A stretch of DNA of 64,000 nt, taken from NCBI RefSeq assembly GCF_947497125.1, contig NZ_CANMFI010000005.1:62001-126000 (forward strand). The letters are read 5' to 3'. Numbering within the stretch: position 1 is the stretch's first letter; the number at the start of each line of letters is the position of its first letter. The translations under genes and the position numbers were made by a program. This DNA is from an uncultured Polaribacter sp. Lineage in GTDB: Bacteria; Bacteroidota; Bacteroidia; Flavobacteriales; Flavobacteriaceae. Shown in pieces: positions 8,730-18,191 of this stretch. The notes under the pieces are model-generated. The model did no database searches. It was given only the letters and a program-made list of their open reading frames with translations, and was not told where the DNA came from.

Positions 8730-9653
8730 CTACTTCCTCTTGTTTACCAAGTAAACTCCTAATAAAATAACAAAACCTCCTAAAATCTGAATTAAACTTA
8801 ATGTTTCGCCATCTAAAGCTCCCCAGAAAATAGCAACAATCGGAATTAAATAAGTCACCGAAGAAGAAAAAACTGGCGTTGAAATTTGCACTAACTTATT
8901 ATAAATTGTCTTGGCTACACCAGTGCCAACAATAGATAATATAAGTAAATAACCAAGTGATACTAGTCCTTTTTTATCAAACACAAATTCGTTAAAAAAA
9001 TTAGTACATACTAAAACTATAATTGCAGGAAATAATAACAATAAAAAATTACCTGTTGTAATTGCTAAGGCATCTAAATCATATAAATATTTTTTTATCA
9101 TATTTGCATTTATAGCGTATCCTACTGAAGCAATAATTATTAAAATAGCATACCAATAATTTTGATCAGGATGTAAATTTGCTCCCTTTAAAATCAAAAT
9201 CAAAGTACCAATTAAACCTATTAGTATTCCATAAAACTGTCTCTTTTTAAAAGAAAAACCAAAAACAGATGCACCAATAATTAGTGTATTAAAAGGCGTT
9301 AAAGAATTTAATATAGAAACAATAGCACTGTCGATACTTGTAATTGCAAAAGCAAACAAAAAACCAGGAATAAAAGTACCTGCCAAGGCTGTTAATGAAA
9401 TATATTTCCAATGTTTTTTTTGAATTTTTCTTATGGATGAAGCAGCAACTGACAATAGAAAAATAGCTGTAAAAATCATTCTTAAAGCACCAAGTTGAAT
9501 CGGAGTTACGCCCAATAATGCCTTTTTCATCAAGATAAAAGAACTTCCCCAAACTACAGAAAGTATAATTAGGTACATCCATTTTTGCTGCTGATTGTTC
9601 ATAGGTTGCTTAAATTTTGTGTAAAAATCCGATAAATCTTTAAATATCAGCAA
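8730..9653 (-). CDS. EamA/DMT family transporter
   Basis: Inner-membrane transporter of the drug/metabolite superfamily: ten hydrophobic segments in two five-segment repeats. The first EamA repeat begins SVVWGSSFILMKKAL and the second is marked by the late segment FWGALDGETLSLIQILGGFVILLGVYL. The substrate cannot be predicted; family members export amino acids, nucleosides or other small metabolites. The start is uncertain: Met18 (position 9602, MNNQQQKWMY) puts the first membrane helix close to the N-terminus and is the more likely start, leaving a short intergenic region to the divergent metal-binding lipoprotein. Confidence 0.88.
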   Translation of the reverse strand: MLIFKDLSDFYTKFKQPMNNQQQKWMYLIILSVVWGSSFILMKKALLGVTPIQLGALRMIFTAIFLLSVAASSIRKIQKKHWKYISLTALAGTFIPGFLFAFAITSIDSAIVSILNSLTPFNTLIIGASVFGFSFKKRQFYGILIGLIGTLILILKGANLHPDQNYWYAILIIIASVGYAINANMIKKYLYDLDALAITTGNFLLLLFPAIIVLVCTNFFNEFVFDKKGLVSLGYLLILSIVGTGVAKTIYNKLVQISTPVFSSSVTYLIPIVAIFWGALDGETLSLIQILGGFVILLGVYLVNKRK

Positions 9654-9662
9654 GAATATTTA

Positions 9663-9670
9663 TAAATTTG
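9663..9670 (+). promoter_or_regulatory. Promoter -7 element for the HMA lipoprotein
   Basis: TAAATTTG fits TAnnTTTG. It predicts transcription from about 9677, downstream of the most upstream possible ATG (9672), so the ATG at 9696 is the start to use for the following gene. Confidence 0.6.
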
Positions 9671-9695
9671 TATGATAAATTTAACACTGACAAAA

Positions 9696-10148
9696 ATGAA
9701 AATCCAAAAAATTATATTCGCAATCGCAATTGCATGTTTCACTCTTACAGCTTGTAAGAATCAAGAAAAAAAAGCAGAGAAAACGGAAGTTTTAGCCGAA
9801 AATAAGCAACGTGTTTCTTTAGCTATTTCTGGTATGACTTGCGAGATTGGTTGTGCAAAAACAATACAATCCAAACTTTCTAAAAAAGAAGGCGTTATAG
9901 ATGCAAAAGTTATTTTTACAGACAGTATTGCAAACATAGAGTTTGATGCTAGCAAAACTTCTAAAGAAGATTTAATTGCTTTTGTAGGCGGTATTGCTGG
10001 TGGCGAATTATACAAAGCCAATGAAGTATCTAACAAAGAAAAGCATGCTTGTAATGATTCTTGTAAAAAAGAATGTGAAATGAAAGAAGGTAAAAAGGAA
10101 TGTAAAGAAGACTGTAAAATGGCTTGTTGCACTTCAAAAAAAGCATAG
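9696..10148 (+). CDS. Heavy-metal-associated (HMA) domain lipoprotein
   Basis: 150-aa lipoprotein: signal peptide with lipobox ending LTAC, so membrane-anchored on the periplasmic side. An HMA ferredoxin-like domain follows, with the metal site in GMTCEIGCAKTI (CxxxC rather than the usual CxxC). The last 35 residues hold a Cys/Lys-rich tail with about eight cysteines (HACNDSC, KKECEM, KMACC). It probably binds soft metal ions such as copper or zinc. The ATG at 9696 is preferred over 9672 because it gives a clean signal peptide and lies after the predicted transcription start. No transporter ATPase is adjacent. Confidence 0.85.
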   Translation: MKIQKIIFAIAIACFTLTACKNQEKKAEKTEVLAENKQRVSLAISGMTCEIGCAKTIQSKLSKKEGVIDAKVIFTDSIANIEFDASKTSKEDLIAFVGGIAGGELYKANEVSNKEKHACNDSCKKECEMKEGKKECKEDCKMACCTSKKA

Positions 10149-10165
10149 TAAAAATAATAGACAAT

Positions 10166-10207
10166 AAAAAAAGGCTGAATCTTAATGTAAGATTCAGCCT
10201 TTTTTTA
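10166..10207. terminator. Bidirectional terminator between HMA gene and glyS
   Basis: Perfect stem AAGGCTGAATCTTA / TAAGATTCAGCCTT with A-run on the left and T-run on the right. It lies between two convergent genes and serves both. Confidence 0.93.
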
Positions 10208-10219
10208 TTGTAACTAAAA

Positions 10220-11761
10220 TTATATCTTCTGTAACCAAGTTTTTACAGCTACTTCTGCCTTAATTATTTCTTTTAAGTCTGCTATTGCAACACGCTTTTG
10301 ATCCATTGAATCTCTGTGTCTTATGGTAACGGTTTTGTCTTCTAAAGTTTGATGATCTACAGTAATGCAAAAAGGTGTACCGGCAGCATCTTGTCTTCTA
10401 TAGCGTTTACCTACCGCATCTTTTTCATCATAAAAAACATTAAAATCCCATTTTAACTCATCTAAAATTTCTCTGGCAACCTCTGGCAAACCATCTTTTT
10501 TAACCAATGGTAAAACCGCGGCTTTAAAAGGAGCCAAAACTGCGGGTAATTTTAAAACGGTTCTAGTTGTTCCGTTTTCTAACTCTTCTTCTTGTAGAGA
10601 ATTAGAAAAAACAGCCAAAAACATTCTATCTAAACCGATAGAAGTTTCTACAACATAGGGTACGTAATTTTTATTTTCTTCATGATCGAAATACTGTAAT
10701 TTTTTTCCAGAAAATTCTTCATGTGCTTTTAAATCGAAATCTGTACGAGAATGAATGCCTTCTAATTCTTTAAAACCGAAAGGAAAATTAAACTCAATAT
10801 CTGCCGCTGCATCTGCATAGTGCGCTAATTTATCATGGTCATGAAAACGATAATTTTCTGCACCCATACCTAAAGATAAGTGCCACTTTAATCGTGTTTC
10901 TTTCCAAGTATCATACCATTCTTTTTGAGTGCCTGGCTTTACAAAAAATTGCATTTCCATTTGTTCAAATTCACGCATTCTAAAAATAAATTGTCTCGCT
11001 ACAATTTCATTTCTAAATGCTTTACCAGTTTGTGCAATTCCGAAAGGAATTTTCATTCTACCAGTTTTTTGAACATTTAAAAAGTTTACAAAAATACCTT
11101 GTGCGGTTTCTGGTCTTAAATACAAATCCATCGCTGTATCTGCAGACGCACCTAACTTTGTACCAAACATTAAATTAAACTGCTTTACCTCTGTCCAGTT
11201 TCTAGAACCAGTTAACGGATCTGCTATTTCTAACTCTTCAATCAATGCTTTTACATCAGCTAAATTTTCTTCTGCTAACGACTTGCCCATTCTAGATAGA
11301 ATGGTATTTATTTTATCTTGATAGCCTACAACTCTTGGATTGGTTGCTAAAAACTCGTCTTTATTAAAAGCGTCTCCAAAACGTTTTGCTGCTTTGGCTA
11401 CTTCTTTATTTATTTTTGCTTCAATTTTAGCACAATAATCTTCTATTAAGACATCTGCTCTGTAACGTTTTTTAGAATCTTTGTTGTCAATTAAAGGATC
11501 ATTAAAAGCATCTACATGCCCAGAAGCTTTCCAGGTAGTTGGGTGCATTAAAATTGCAGCATCAATACCTACAATATTTTCATGCATTTGCACCATTGCT
11601 TTCCACCAATAATCTCTAATATTCTTTTTTAGCTCAACTCCATTTTGAGCATAATCGTATACCGCACTTAATCCATCATAAATTTCAGAAGACTGAAAAA
11701 CATAACCATATTCTTTAGCGTGCGATAATACTTTTTTAAATTGATCTTCTTGTTTTGCCAT
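10220..11761 (-). CDS. glyS: Glycine--tRNA ligase
   Basis: Class IIa alpha2-type glycyl-tRNA synthetase, 513 aa, charging tRNA-Gly in the cytosol. Visible landmarks are RPETAQGIFVNFLN, the motif 2 region FRNEIVARQFIFRMREFEQ with EMQFF, the motif 3 segment ETSIGLDRMFLAVF, and the C-terminal anticodon-binding domain starting near VLAPFKAAVLPLV. The single-chain eukaryote-like form is usual for Bacteroidota. A TATCTTTG -7 element sits only 9 bp upstream of the ATG, which predicts a leaderless or nearly leaderless mRNA. Confidence 0.97.
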   Translation of the reverse strand: MAKQEDQFKKVLSHAKEYGYVFQSSEIYDGLSAVYDYAQNGVELKKNIRDYWWKAMVQMHENIVGIDAAILMHPTTWKASGHVDAFNDPLIDNKDSKKRYRADVLIEDYCAKIEAKINKEVAKAAKRFGDAFNKDEFLATNPRVVGYQDKINTILSRMGKSLAEENLADVKALIEELEIADPLTGSRNWTEVKQFNLMFGTKLGASADTAMDLYLRPETAQGIFVNFLNVQKTGRMKIPFGIAQTGKAFRNEIVARQFIFRMREFEQMEMQFFVKPGTQKEWYDTWKETRLKWHLSLGMGAENYRFHDHDKLAHYADAAADIEFNFPFGFKELEGIHSRTDFDLKAHEEFSGKKLQYFDHEENKNYVPYVVETSIGLDRMFLAVFSNSLQEEELENGTTRTVLKLPAVLAPFKAAVLPLVKKDGLPEVAREILDELKWDFNVFYDEKDAVGKRYRRQDAAGTPFCITVDHQTLEDKTVTIRHRDSMDQKRVAIADLKEIIKAEVAVKTWLQKI

Positions 11762-11769
11762 AATTATGG

Positions 11770-11777
11770 CAAAGATA
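11770..11777 (-). promoter_or_regulatory. Promoter -7 element directly before glyS
   Basis: On the minus strand this reads TATCTTTG, a perfect TAnnTTTG, with a TTG about 19 bp further upstream as a possible -33 element. The predicted start of transcription falls at or within 2 nt of the glyS ATG. Confidence 0.65.
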
Positions 11778-11886
11778 AGCGATTACCTATATTTTTCAAG
11801 AAAAACCTTTTCATTTTTTAAAGTCTAATTTTAGCCACTTCTCTAGTAAATTAAAATCCGTATCTTTAAAAGGAATTCTTAAAAAA

Positions 11887-12573
11887 ATGACAATTCTAAA
11901 AGATTTATTTCAAGTTTTTTATCCTAAAATTTGTGCAAATTGCGAGCAGCAGTTGCTACAAAATGAAACTATAATTTGCACATTTTGCAGACATGATTTA
12001 CCATTAACTAATTTTAACTGTTACTCAGACAATAAAATTATTAAAAGTTTCTACGGAAAAGTAAACATTGAGTACGGGAATGCTTTACTGTATTATAAAA
12101 AACAAGGAATTACTAAAAAATTGATTCAGGAACTAAAATACAAAGGAAACCAACAAATTGGGGTTTTAATGGGAAATTGGTTGGGTGAAATTATAAAAAA
12201 CAATCCTTCTTTTGCTAAGGTTGATTTTATTATACCAGTACCATTACATCCTAAAAAGGAAAAAATTAGAGGATACAATCAGGTTTCAGAGTTCGGTAAA
12301 ACAATTAGTAAGCATTTAAACAAACCATTTCTTGAGAGTATTTTACAGAGAACATCAACATCTAAAACTCAAACTATTAAATCTCGATTTGAGCGTTTTA
12401 ATAATAACGACACAAAGTTTACAACTAAAAACACAAACTTAATTAGAAACAAACATCTTTTACTTGTAGACGATGTAATTACAACCGGTGCAACTTTAGA
12501 AGCTTGTAGTAAAGCCTTACAAAAGACAACCGGAGTAAAAATTAGCATTTTAACTATGGCATATACTGCTTAA
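11887..12573 (+). CDS. ComF family phosphoribosyltransferase-like protein
   Basis: 228-aa ComF-type protein. An N-terminal four-cysteine zinc ribbon (C16, C19, C31, C34) is followed by a type I phosphoribosyltransferase fold; the PRPP loop reads LLVDDVITTGATLEAC. In naturally competent bacteria ComF family members act in DNA uptake and in single-stranded DNA handling; whether this organism is competent is unknown. The gene is monocistronic or co-transcribed with the downstream Ig-like lipoprotein (about 60 bp gap). Confidence 0.92.
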   Translation: MTILKDLFQVFYPKICANCEQQLLQNETIICTFCRHDLPLTNFNCYSDNKIIKSFYGKVNIEYGNALLYYKKQGITKKLIQELKYKGNQQIGVLMGNWLGEIIKNNPSFAKVDFIIPVPLHPKKEKIRGYNQVSEFGKTISKHLNKPFLESILQRTSTSKTQTIKSRFERFNNNDTKFTTKNTNLIRNKHLLLVDDVITTGATLEACSKALQKTTGVKISILTMAYTA

Positions 12574-12630
12574 AATTTATGCTACATAAATGAAAAATAT
12601 ATTGTTAATTTGTATAAAAATTTATTATTT

Positions 12631-14247
12631 GTGAAACCATTTTTTAGAGTTGCTTTATTTTTTATTTTAACTATTGTTCTTAGTCAATGTGCTAGAACAG
12701 GAAGACCAGAAGGAGGTCCTAAAGACGAAGAAGCACCTTTATTTGTAACAGCAAATCCGGCATACAAAACAACCAATTTTAATAAAAAAGAGATAAAGTT
12801 GAGCTTTAATGAGTTTGTTAAATTAAAAGATTTAAACAAACAGCTGATAGTATCACCTCCATTAAAAAATCCTTTATTGGTAACACCACAAAGTACAGCA
12901 AGTAAATATTTAAACTTAAAAATATTAGATACATTATTAAAAAACACCACCTATATTATAAATTTCGGAAACTCTATTGAAGACAATAATGAAGGAAACC
13001 CATTAGAAAGTTTTAAATATATTTTTTCTACGGGTAAATTTATTGATTCATTATCAATAAAAGGAGAAGTTAAAAATGCGTTCTTAGCAGATAAGCCAAA
13101 AAATATAAATATACTATTATACAAAATAGATAGTACTTTTAATGACTCTATAGTTTTCAACAAAAAACCAAACTATGTTACAAATTCTTTAGATAGTTCG
13201 TTATTTAATTTAACAAATATTAAGGAAGGTAAGTATTTCTTATTAGCCCTAAAAGAAAAAAACAGCGATTATGTTTTTAATGCGAAAGAAGATGAAATTG
13301 GTTTTTACTCAGATACTATCGTTTTACCAAGAGACAGTGTTCTAAAAAACAACATATCTATTTTTAAAGAAAATCTAACTTATAAATTTAAACGAGGTAA
13401 AGAAATTAGTAAGGGAAAAATAGCTTTTGGGTATGAAGGAAAAATAGACTCCTTACGCATAGACGTTATTTCTAAAACTCCTAAGGAATTTAAAAGCATC
13501 TCTAAATTTGAGTTAGATAAAGATACTTTAAACTTTTGGTTTACACCATTTGAAGCTGATTCTTTAAATTTTATTGTATCAAACAACAAAACTATAGACT
13601 CAGTTACTGTTAAGCTTAGAAAAAAGAAAATAGACTCTTTAATAATCAGTTCTTCTATTAGCAGAACGCTTCATTTAAGAGATACTTTATTTATCAAAGG
13701 TACAAACCCTATTGTAAGCATAGATACCAGTAAAATAAAGCTAATTGACAAAGACTCTATAGCTGTTTCTTACACCAATTATATCTCTAAAAAAGAGAAT
13801 AAATTTGCGCTAATTTTTGATAAAAAACCCAAACAAAAATATTCTTTAAAAATGCTGCCAGAAAGTGTTTTTGATATTTATAATCAAAAAAATGATACTT
13901 TAAATTTTAGCTTTTCTACTAAAGAAATTGAAGACTATGGAAGAATTACTGTAGACATAGAAAACGAAACACCTCATCAATTAATTATTGAAATTCTTGA
14001 AGGGGAAAAGAAAAAAAACCTTGTAGAAAAACACTTTGTAGAAAACAGTAAAAAACTAGTTTTCAATCTATTAGAACCTAACACCTACTATATTAGAGCT
14101 ACTATAGATGTTAACAAAAATAACAAATGGGACACTGGTAATTATTTATTAAATCTTCAACCAGAAAAAATTATTTACTACGAAGAACCCTTAAAATTAA
14201 GAGCAAATTATTATTTAGATAAGAATATTTTTAGAATTAAAAATTAA
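12631..14247 (+). CDS. Large lipoprotein with N-terminal Ig-like (Big_5-type) domain
   Basis: Envelope lipoprotein of about 538 aa, of unknown function. The signal peptide ends in LSQC, followed by the segment ARTGRPEGGPKDEEAP that is typical of a Bacteroidota family of Ig-like-domain lipoproteins. Residues ~40-130 look like the Ig-like domain (KEIKLSFNEFVKLKDLNKQ); the rest is beta-rich repeats with many Asp/Lys. The frame is open from a TTG at 12610, but the GTG at 12631 gives a normal signal peptide and lies just after a TTAATTTG promoter-like element, so GTG is preferred. Confidence 0.8.
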   Translation: MKPFFRVALFFILTIVLSQCARTGRPEGGPKDEEAPLFVTANPAYKTTNFNKKEIKLSFNEFVKLKDLNKQLIVSPPLKNPLLVTPQSTASKYLNLKILDTLLKNTTYIINFGNSIEDNNEGNPLESFKYIFSTGKFIDSLSIKGEVKNAFLADKPKNINILLYKIDSTFNDSIVFNKKPNYVTNSLDSSLFNLTNIKEGKYFLLALKEKNSDYVFNAKEDEIGFYSDTIVLPRDSVLKNNISIFKENLTYKFKRGKEISKGKIAFGYEGKIDSLRIDVISKTPKEFKSISKFELDKDTLNFWFTPFEADSLNFIVSNNKTIDSVTVKLRKKKIDSLIISSSISRTLHLRDTLFIKGTNPIVSIDTSKIKLIDKDSIAVSYTNYISKKENKFALIFDKKPKQKYSLKMLPESVFDIYNQKNDTLNFSFSTKEIEDYGRITVDIENETPHQLIIEILEGEKKKNLVEKHFVENSKKLVFNLLEPNTYYIRATIDVNKNNKWDTGNYLLNLQPEKIIYYEEPLKLRANYYLDKNIFRIKN

Positions 14248-14302
14248 ACTTTGAAATTATAAAAATAAGCCTATATTTGTTTAAAAATAAGCCTCTAAAC
14301 TT

Positions 14303-15103
14303 TTGAGAATTTTTTTAATATTTTTTGTAACAATTGTCTGTGTTTTAAAATCTCATTCGCAACAATTAAATCATGACATTGGTATTTATACCGGGTATGC
14401 CAGTATGCAAACAGATTACGGACAAAGATATAATACTGCCAGTAACATAGATTTAACTGCGGCTTCTTTTTCGATTGCTCACTCTTTATATTTTTATGAG
14501 TTACAACGTTCTTGGTTAGGTAGAAAAGATCTAAAAAACCATATTTTACTAAGAACTTCTATAAATTTAGAGACTAAAAGAGACTTATATCATAATGGTA
14601 AATGGGTAAATGGTACAGGTATTACTTCTACCTTATTAAGAGCTATGAAAGGAAGTGTGAAAAGTTATAGTGCAGGTATAGAAATAGAGTATCATTTTAG
14701 AGACTTGTCTGACTTTAATAGTAGTTTAGGAAGGGTGAGACACATAATAAGTCCATATATTAGTACTGGAGTTAATGTAATTAACTATGAAAACACACTA
14801 ACTTCTGATCTAGGTGACTGGACAACTAATGAAATGTTTCTACCAGAAAAATATAGGCTAGATACAGCTAGAGAAATTGGAAAAGGAAATGCTATTGGAT
14901 TAAGTTTAACAAGTGGTATTAGATTTAACATTCTTAGAAATCTTGATATAGACACTAGAATAACCTTAAACTTATACAACTCTGATTTTATAGATGGTAT
15001 CAATGCAGATGTTCCCGAAAATAAAGACAACGAATCTTTAACTTCTTTTAAAATTGGAATTATTTACCGAATTAGAGATAGTAACGGTTTTAAATGTTTT
15101 TAA
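14303..15103 (+). CDS. THC0290_0291 family outer-envelope beta protein
   Basis: 266-aa secreted protein with a signal peptide cleaved after SHSQ. The mature part opens with LNHDIGIYTGYASMQTDYGQR and has LTSDLGDW and DGINADVPENK, features I recognise from the Flavobacteriia THC0290_0291 family, whose role is unknown. Alternating aromatic/polar strands suggest a small outer-membrane barrel. The start codon is TTG; no in-frame ATG fits the signal peptide. It follows the Ig-like lipoprotein by 55 bp and converges on the HopJ gene. Confidence 0.78.
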   Translation: MRIFLIFFVTIVCVLKSHSQQLNHDIGIYTGYASMQTDYGQRYNTASNIDLTAASFSIAHSLYFYELQRSWLGRKDLKNHILLRTSINLETKRDLYHNGKWVNGTGITSTLLRAMKGSVKSYSAGIEIEYHFRDLSDFNSSLGRVRHIISPYISTGVNVINYENTLTSDLGDWTTNEMFLPEKYRLDTAREIGKGNAIGLSLTSGIRFNILRNLDIDTRITLNLYNSDFIDGINADVPENKDNESLTSFKIGIIYRIRDSNGFKCF

Positions 15104-15108
15104 TAAGA

Positions 15109-15456
15109 TTAGTGCTCTTTTACCACTAAAGTGTTTTCATTAAAAGACAGTCCTTTAAAACCAGTTTTCATAAAATTACGAATATTTTGATGAGAATCTC
15201 CATCAATATCTTCTAAAACACTTTTATAATGCTCTCCAAAGCAAAATAAAGTTGCTTCTTTTGTTAACTTTTGATGCACAGCAAACGCAAATACTTTGCA
15301 AGAACCAGAGTTTTCGCCTGCATTGTTAGTAATGTCTCCGTTTGTAAAAGTGGTTGGTGTAAAGTTGTAATTATCTTCAATTACTTGCATGGTTTCTACA
15401 AATAAAATTGAAGTTGGGTTTCCTTTTAGTTTTGTCTTAAATTCTTGTATGCTCAT
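15109..15456 (-). CDS. HopJ type III effector-like protein
   Basis: 115-aa cytosolic protein of the HopJ family (name from a Pseudomonas effector homologue; the gene is widespread in free-living bacteria and is not evidence of type III secretion). Recognisable text includes YNFTPTTFTNGD, NNAGENSGSCKVFAFA and LFCFGEHY. The function is unknown. It lies 21 bp downstream of rsmI on the same strand, so the two may be co-transcribed. Confidence 0.88.
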   Translation of the reverse strand: MSIQEFKTKLKGNPTSILFVETMQVIEDNYNFTPTTFTNGDITNNAGENSGSCKVFAFAVHQKLTKEATLFCFGEHYKSVLEDIDGDSHQNIRNFMKTGFKGLSFNENTLVVKEH

Positions 15457-15477
15457 TATAAATCTTTATATATAAAT

Positions 15478-16149
15478 TTATTTTTTACCACCCACTACAA
15501 CAACAATTTCACCTTTTGGCGGCTTGTTGGTGTAATGCGCTAATACTTCTGTTGCGGTTCCTCTTACGGTTTCTTCAAACATTTTTGTGAGTTCTCTTGA
15601 AACAGAAACAGCTCTTTCTGCTCCAAAATACTCCACAAAATGACTTAATGTTTTTACAAGTTTATGCGGACTTTCATAAAAAATCATGGTTCTTGTTTCT
15701 TCGGCAAGAAGCAATAAACGCGTTTGTCTTCCTTTTTTTACAGGTAAAAAACCTTCAAAAACAAACTTGTCGTTTGGCAAGCCAGAATTTACCAAAGCAG
15801 GTACAAATGCTGTCGCACCAGGTAAACAATCTACTTCAATGTTGTTTTCTACACAAGCTCTTGTTAATAAAAAACCTGGATCTGAAATGGCAGGTGTACC
15901 TGCATCTGAAATTAAGGCACAGGTTTCTCCGTTTTGTATTCTTTGCACAATTCCTTTTACAGATTTGTGCTCGTTATGCATATGATGACTGTGCATTTGC
16001 GTAGCAATTTCAAAATGCTTCAGCAATTTTCCGCTAGTTCTGGTATCTTCTGCTAAAATAAAATCGACGTCTTTTAAAACACTAATTGCTCTAAAGGTGA
16101 TGTCTTCTAAATTACCAATTGGCGTAGGCACTAAATATAGTTTACTCAT
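15478..16149 (-). CDS. rsmI: 16S rRNA (cytidine(1402)-2'-O)-methyltransferase
   Basis: SAM-dependent tetrapyrrole-methylase-fold enzyme that 2'-O-methylates C1402 in the decoding centre of 16S rRNA. The N-terminus MSKLYLVPTPIGNLEDIT and the glycine-rich loop ISDAGTPAISDPG are diagnostic, and PPKGEIVVVVGG closes the protein. The reading frame is open nine codons further (to 16176), but the ATG at 16149 matches the family start. Length 223 aa from this start. Confidence 0.95.
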   Translation of the reverse strand: MSKLYLVPTPIGNLEDITFRAISVLKDVDFILAEDTRTSGKLLKHFEIATQMHSHHMHNEHKSVKGIVQRIQNGETCALISDAGTPAISDPGFLLTRACVENNIEVDCLPGATAFVPALVNSGLPNDKFVFEGFLPVKKGRQTRLLLLAEETRTMIFYESPHKLVKTLSHFVEYFGAERAVSVSRELTKMFEETVRGTATEVLAHYTNKPPKGEIVVVVGGKK

Positions 16150-16192
16150 GTTTTGGTTATCTACTTTAAAATACAAATTTACAAACTAAATG

Positions 16193-16286
16193 CTTGCGTT
16201 ACCGATTGAAGTGACATCCTTTTTGTTTTTCGCAAAAAGATATAACGAAAAGCGGGGCATTTCTGAGAAGAAATGAACGCCCAAAA
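16193..16286. repeat. Interspersed intergenic repeat (candidate)
   Basis: The stretch with GATTGAAGTGACATCCTTTT, CGCAAAAAGATATAACGAAA and AGCGGGGCATTTCTGA resembles short repeats often found between genes of Flavobacteriaceae. Only one copy is present in this window, so repeat status rests on general knowledge. Confidence 0.4.
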
Positions 16287-16310
16287 AAGAGATATTTAGT
16301 AGAAAATGAT

Positions 16311-16318
16311 TAATTTTG
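16311..16318 (+). promoter_or_regulatory. Promoter -7 element for aspS
   Basis: TAATTTTG matches TAnnTTTG, 43 bp before the aspS ATG, which would leave a leader of roughly 37 nt. Confidence 0.6.
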
Positions 16319-16361
16319 CAGCTGAATTCTAAAAAAATAGAATTATAAATTAAAAATTACA

Positions 16362-18119
16362 ATGTATAGAAGTCATTCTTGTGGCGAATTAAACGCCTCG
16401 CATATAAATACTGAAGTAACGCTTGCCGGTTGGGTACAGAAATCTAGAGACAAAGGTTTTATGATTTGGGTAGACCTGCGTGATCGTTACGGAATTACAC
16501 AGTTAATTTTTGACGAAGAGCGTACGCCAAAAGAAATGATGGAAAAAGCAAAATCTTTAGGTAGAGAGTTTGTGATTCAGGTAACAGGAACGGTTATTGA
16601 GCGTGAGTCTAAAAACCAAAATATGGCTACTGGTGCTATTGAAGTACTTGTTAGCAAACTAGAGATTCTTAACAAAGCGAAATTACCACCTTTTACTATT
16701 GAAAATGAAACGGATGGCGGCGAAGATATTCGTATGAAATACAGGTATTTAGACATTCGTAGAAACCCTGTAAAAGACAGTTTGATTTTTCGTCATAAAG
16801 TGGCAATGGAAGTTAGAAAATACTTGTCTGACCAAGCATTTATTGAGGTTGAAACACCTTATTTAATTAAATCAACTCCTGAAGGAGCAAGAGATTTTGT
16901 GGTACCTTCTCGTATGAATGAAGGGCAGTTTTATGCATTACCACAATCTCCGCAAACCTTTAAACAATTGTTGATGGTTGGCGGAATGGATAAATATTTT
17001 CAGATTGTAAAATGTTTTAGAGACGAAGATTTACGTGCAGACAGACAACCAGAATTTACACAAATAGACTGTGAAATGGCATTTGTAGAGCAAGAAGATA
17101 TTTTAAATATTTTTGAAGGCTTAACGCGTCATTTACTAAAAGAGATTCACAATTTAGAGGTAGATAAGTTTCCTAGAATGTTGTTTGATGATGCCATGCG
17201 TTTGTATGGAAATGACAAACCAGACATCCGTTTTGGGATGGAGTTTGGCGAGTTAAATGCGGTAACGCAACACAAAGATTTTGGCGTTTTTAATAGCGCA
17301 GAATTGGTTGTTGGTATTGCAGTTCCTGGTGGAAACGCATACACAAGAAAAGAAATTGACAAATTAATTGACTGGGTTAAAAGACCACAAGTTGGTGCTT
17401 TGGGAATGATTTATTGTCGTGTAAACGAAGACGGAACTTTTAAATCTTCTGTAGATAAATTTTACGATCAAGAAGATTTGGCAAAATGGGCAACAACTAC
17501 TGGTGCCAAAGCAGGTGATTTAATTTGTGTTTTATCTGGTGAAACCAATAAAGTAAGAGCACAAATGTCTGCTTTAAGAATGGAATTGGCAGAACGTTTA
17601 GGATTGAGAGATCCAAAAGTTTTTGCGCCGCTTTGGGTAATTGATTTTCCATTGTTAGAATTAGATGAAGAAACAGGTAATTACCATGCAATGCACCATC
17701 CATTTACTTCACCAAAACCTGGGCAAATGGAGTTGTTAGAAACAGATCCTGGAGCCGTAAAAGCAAATGCCTACGATTTGGTGTTAAACGGTAACGAAAT
17801 TGGTGGTGGTTCTATTAGAATTCACGACAAGCAACTACAAGCAACCATGCTAAAACATCTTGGTTTTTCTGAGGAAGAAGCAAAAGCACAGTTTGGCTTT
17901 TTAATGGATGCCTTTGAGTACGGAGCGCCACCTCATGGTGGTTTGGCTTTTGGTTTAGATAGATTGGTTGCTATTTTAGGCGGACAAGAAACCATTAGAG
18001 ATTTTATTGCTTTTCCTAAAAACAATTCTGGTAGAGATGTAATGATTGATGCGCCAGCAGCATTAGATAACGAGCAACTAAAAGAGTTGAGTATTCAGTT
18101 AGCGCTGCAACAAAAATAA
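16362..18119 (+). CDS. aspS: Aspartate--tRNA ligase
   Basis: Class IIb bacterial-type aspartyl-tRNA synthetase, 585 aa. It has the N-terminal OB-fold anticodon-binding domain (start [30 protein letters not shown]), motif 2 [19 protein letters not shown], the GAD insertion domain in the middle, and motif 3 [16 protein letters not shown]. It charges tRNA-Asp in the cytosol. It is a single-gene unit with a promoter element upstream and a strong terminator downstream. Confidence 0.98.
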   Translation: MYRSHSCGELNASHINTEVTLAGWVQKSRDKGFMIWVDLRDRYGITQLIFDEERTPKEMMEKAKSLGREFVIQVTGTVIERESKNQNMATGAIEVLVSKLEILNKAKLPPFTIENETDGGEDIRMKYRYLDIRRNPVKDSLIFRHKVAMEVRKYLSDQAFIEVETPYLIKSTPEGARDFVVPSRMNEGQFYALPQSPQTFKQLLMVGGMDKYFQIVKCFRDEDLRADRQPEFTQIDCEMAFVEQEDILNIFEGLTRHLLKEIHNLEVDKFPRMLFDDAMRLYGNDKPDIRFGMEFGELNAVTQHKDFGVFNSAELVVGIAVPGGNAYTRKEIDKLIDWVKRPQVGALGMIYCRVNEDGTFKSSVDKFYDQEDLAKWATTTGAKAGDLICVLSGETNKVRAQMSALRMELAERLGLRDPKVFAPLWVIDFPLLELDEETGNYHAMHHPFTSPKPGQMELLETDPGAVKANAYDLVLNGNEIGGGSIRIHDKQLQATMLKHLGFSEEEAKAQFGFLMDAFEYGAPPHGGLAFGLDRLVAILGGQETIRDFIAFPKNNSGRDVMIDAPAALDNEQLKELSIQLALQQK

Positions 18120-18145
18120 ATGATACTGTTTGCAACAGTGTACAA

Positions 18146-18180
18146 TAAAAATCCCATGCTGTGTAGCCTGGGATTTTTTT
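18146..18180 (+). terminator. Rho-independent terminator of aspS
   Basis: Stem AAAAATCCCA / TGGGATTTTT-like (the right arm reads CTGGGATTTTTTT) with a loop of about 11 nt, 27 bp past the aspS stop. Confidence 0.88.
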
Positions 18181-18191
18181 AGTATTTTTAA

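Noticed and set aside
9761..10132. 123-codon ORF opposite the HMA lipoprotein
   Set aside because: Antisense shadow of a gene with clear signal peptide, lipobox and metal motifs.
15597..16004. 135-codon ORF on the plus strand opposite rsmI
   Set aside because: It is a shadow of a clear rsmI gene, with Leu/Gln-rich text typical of antisense translation.
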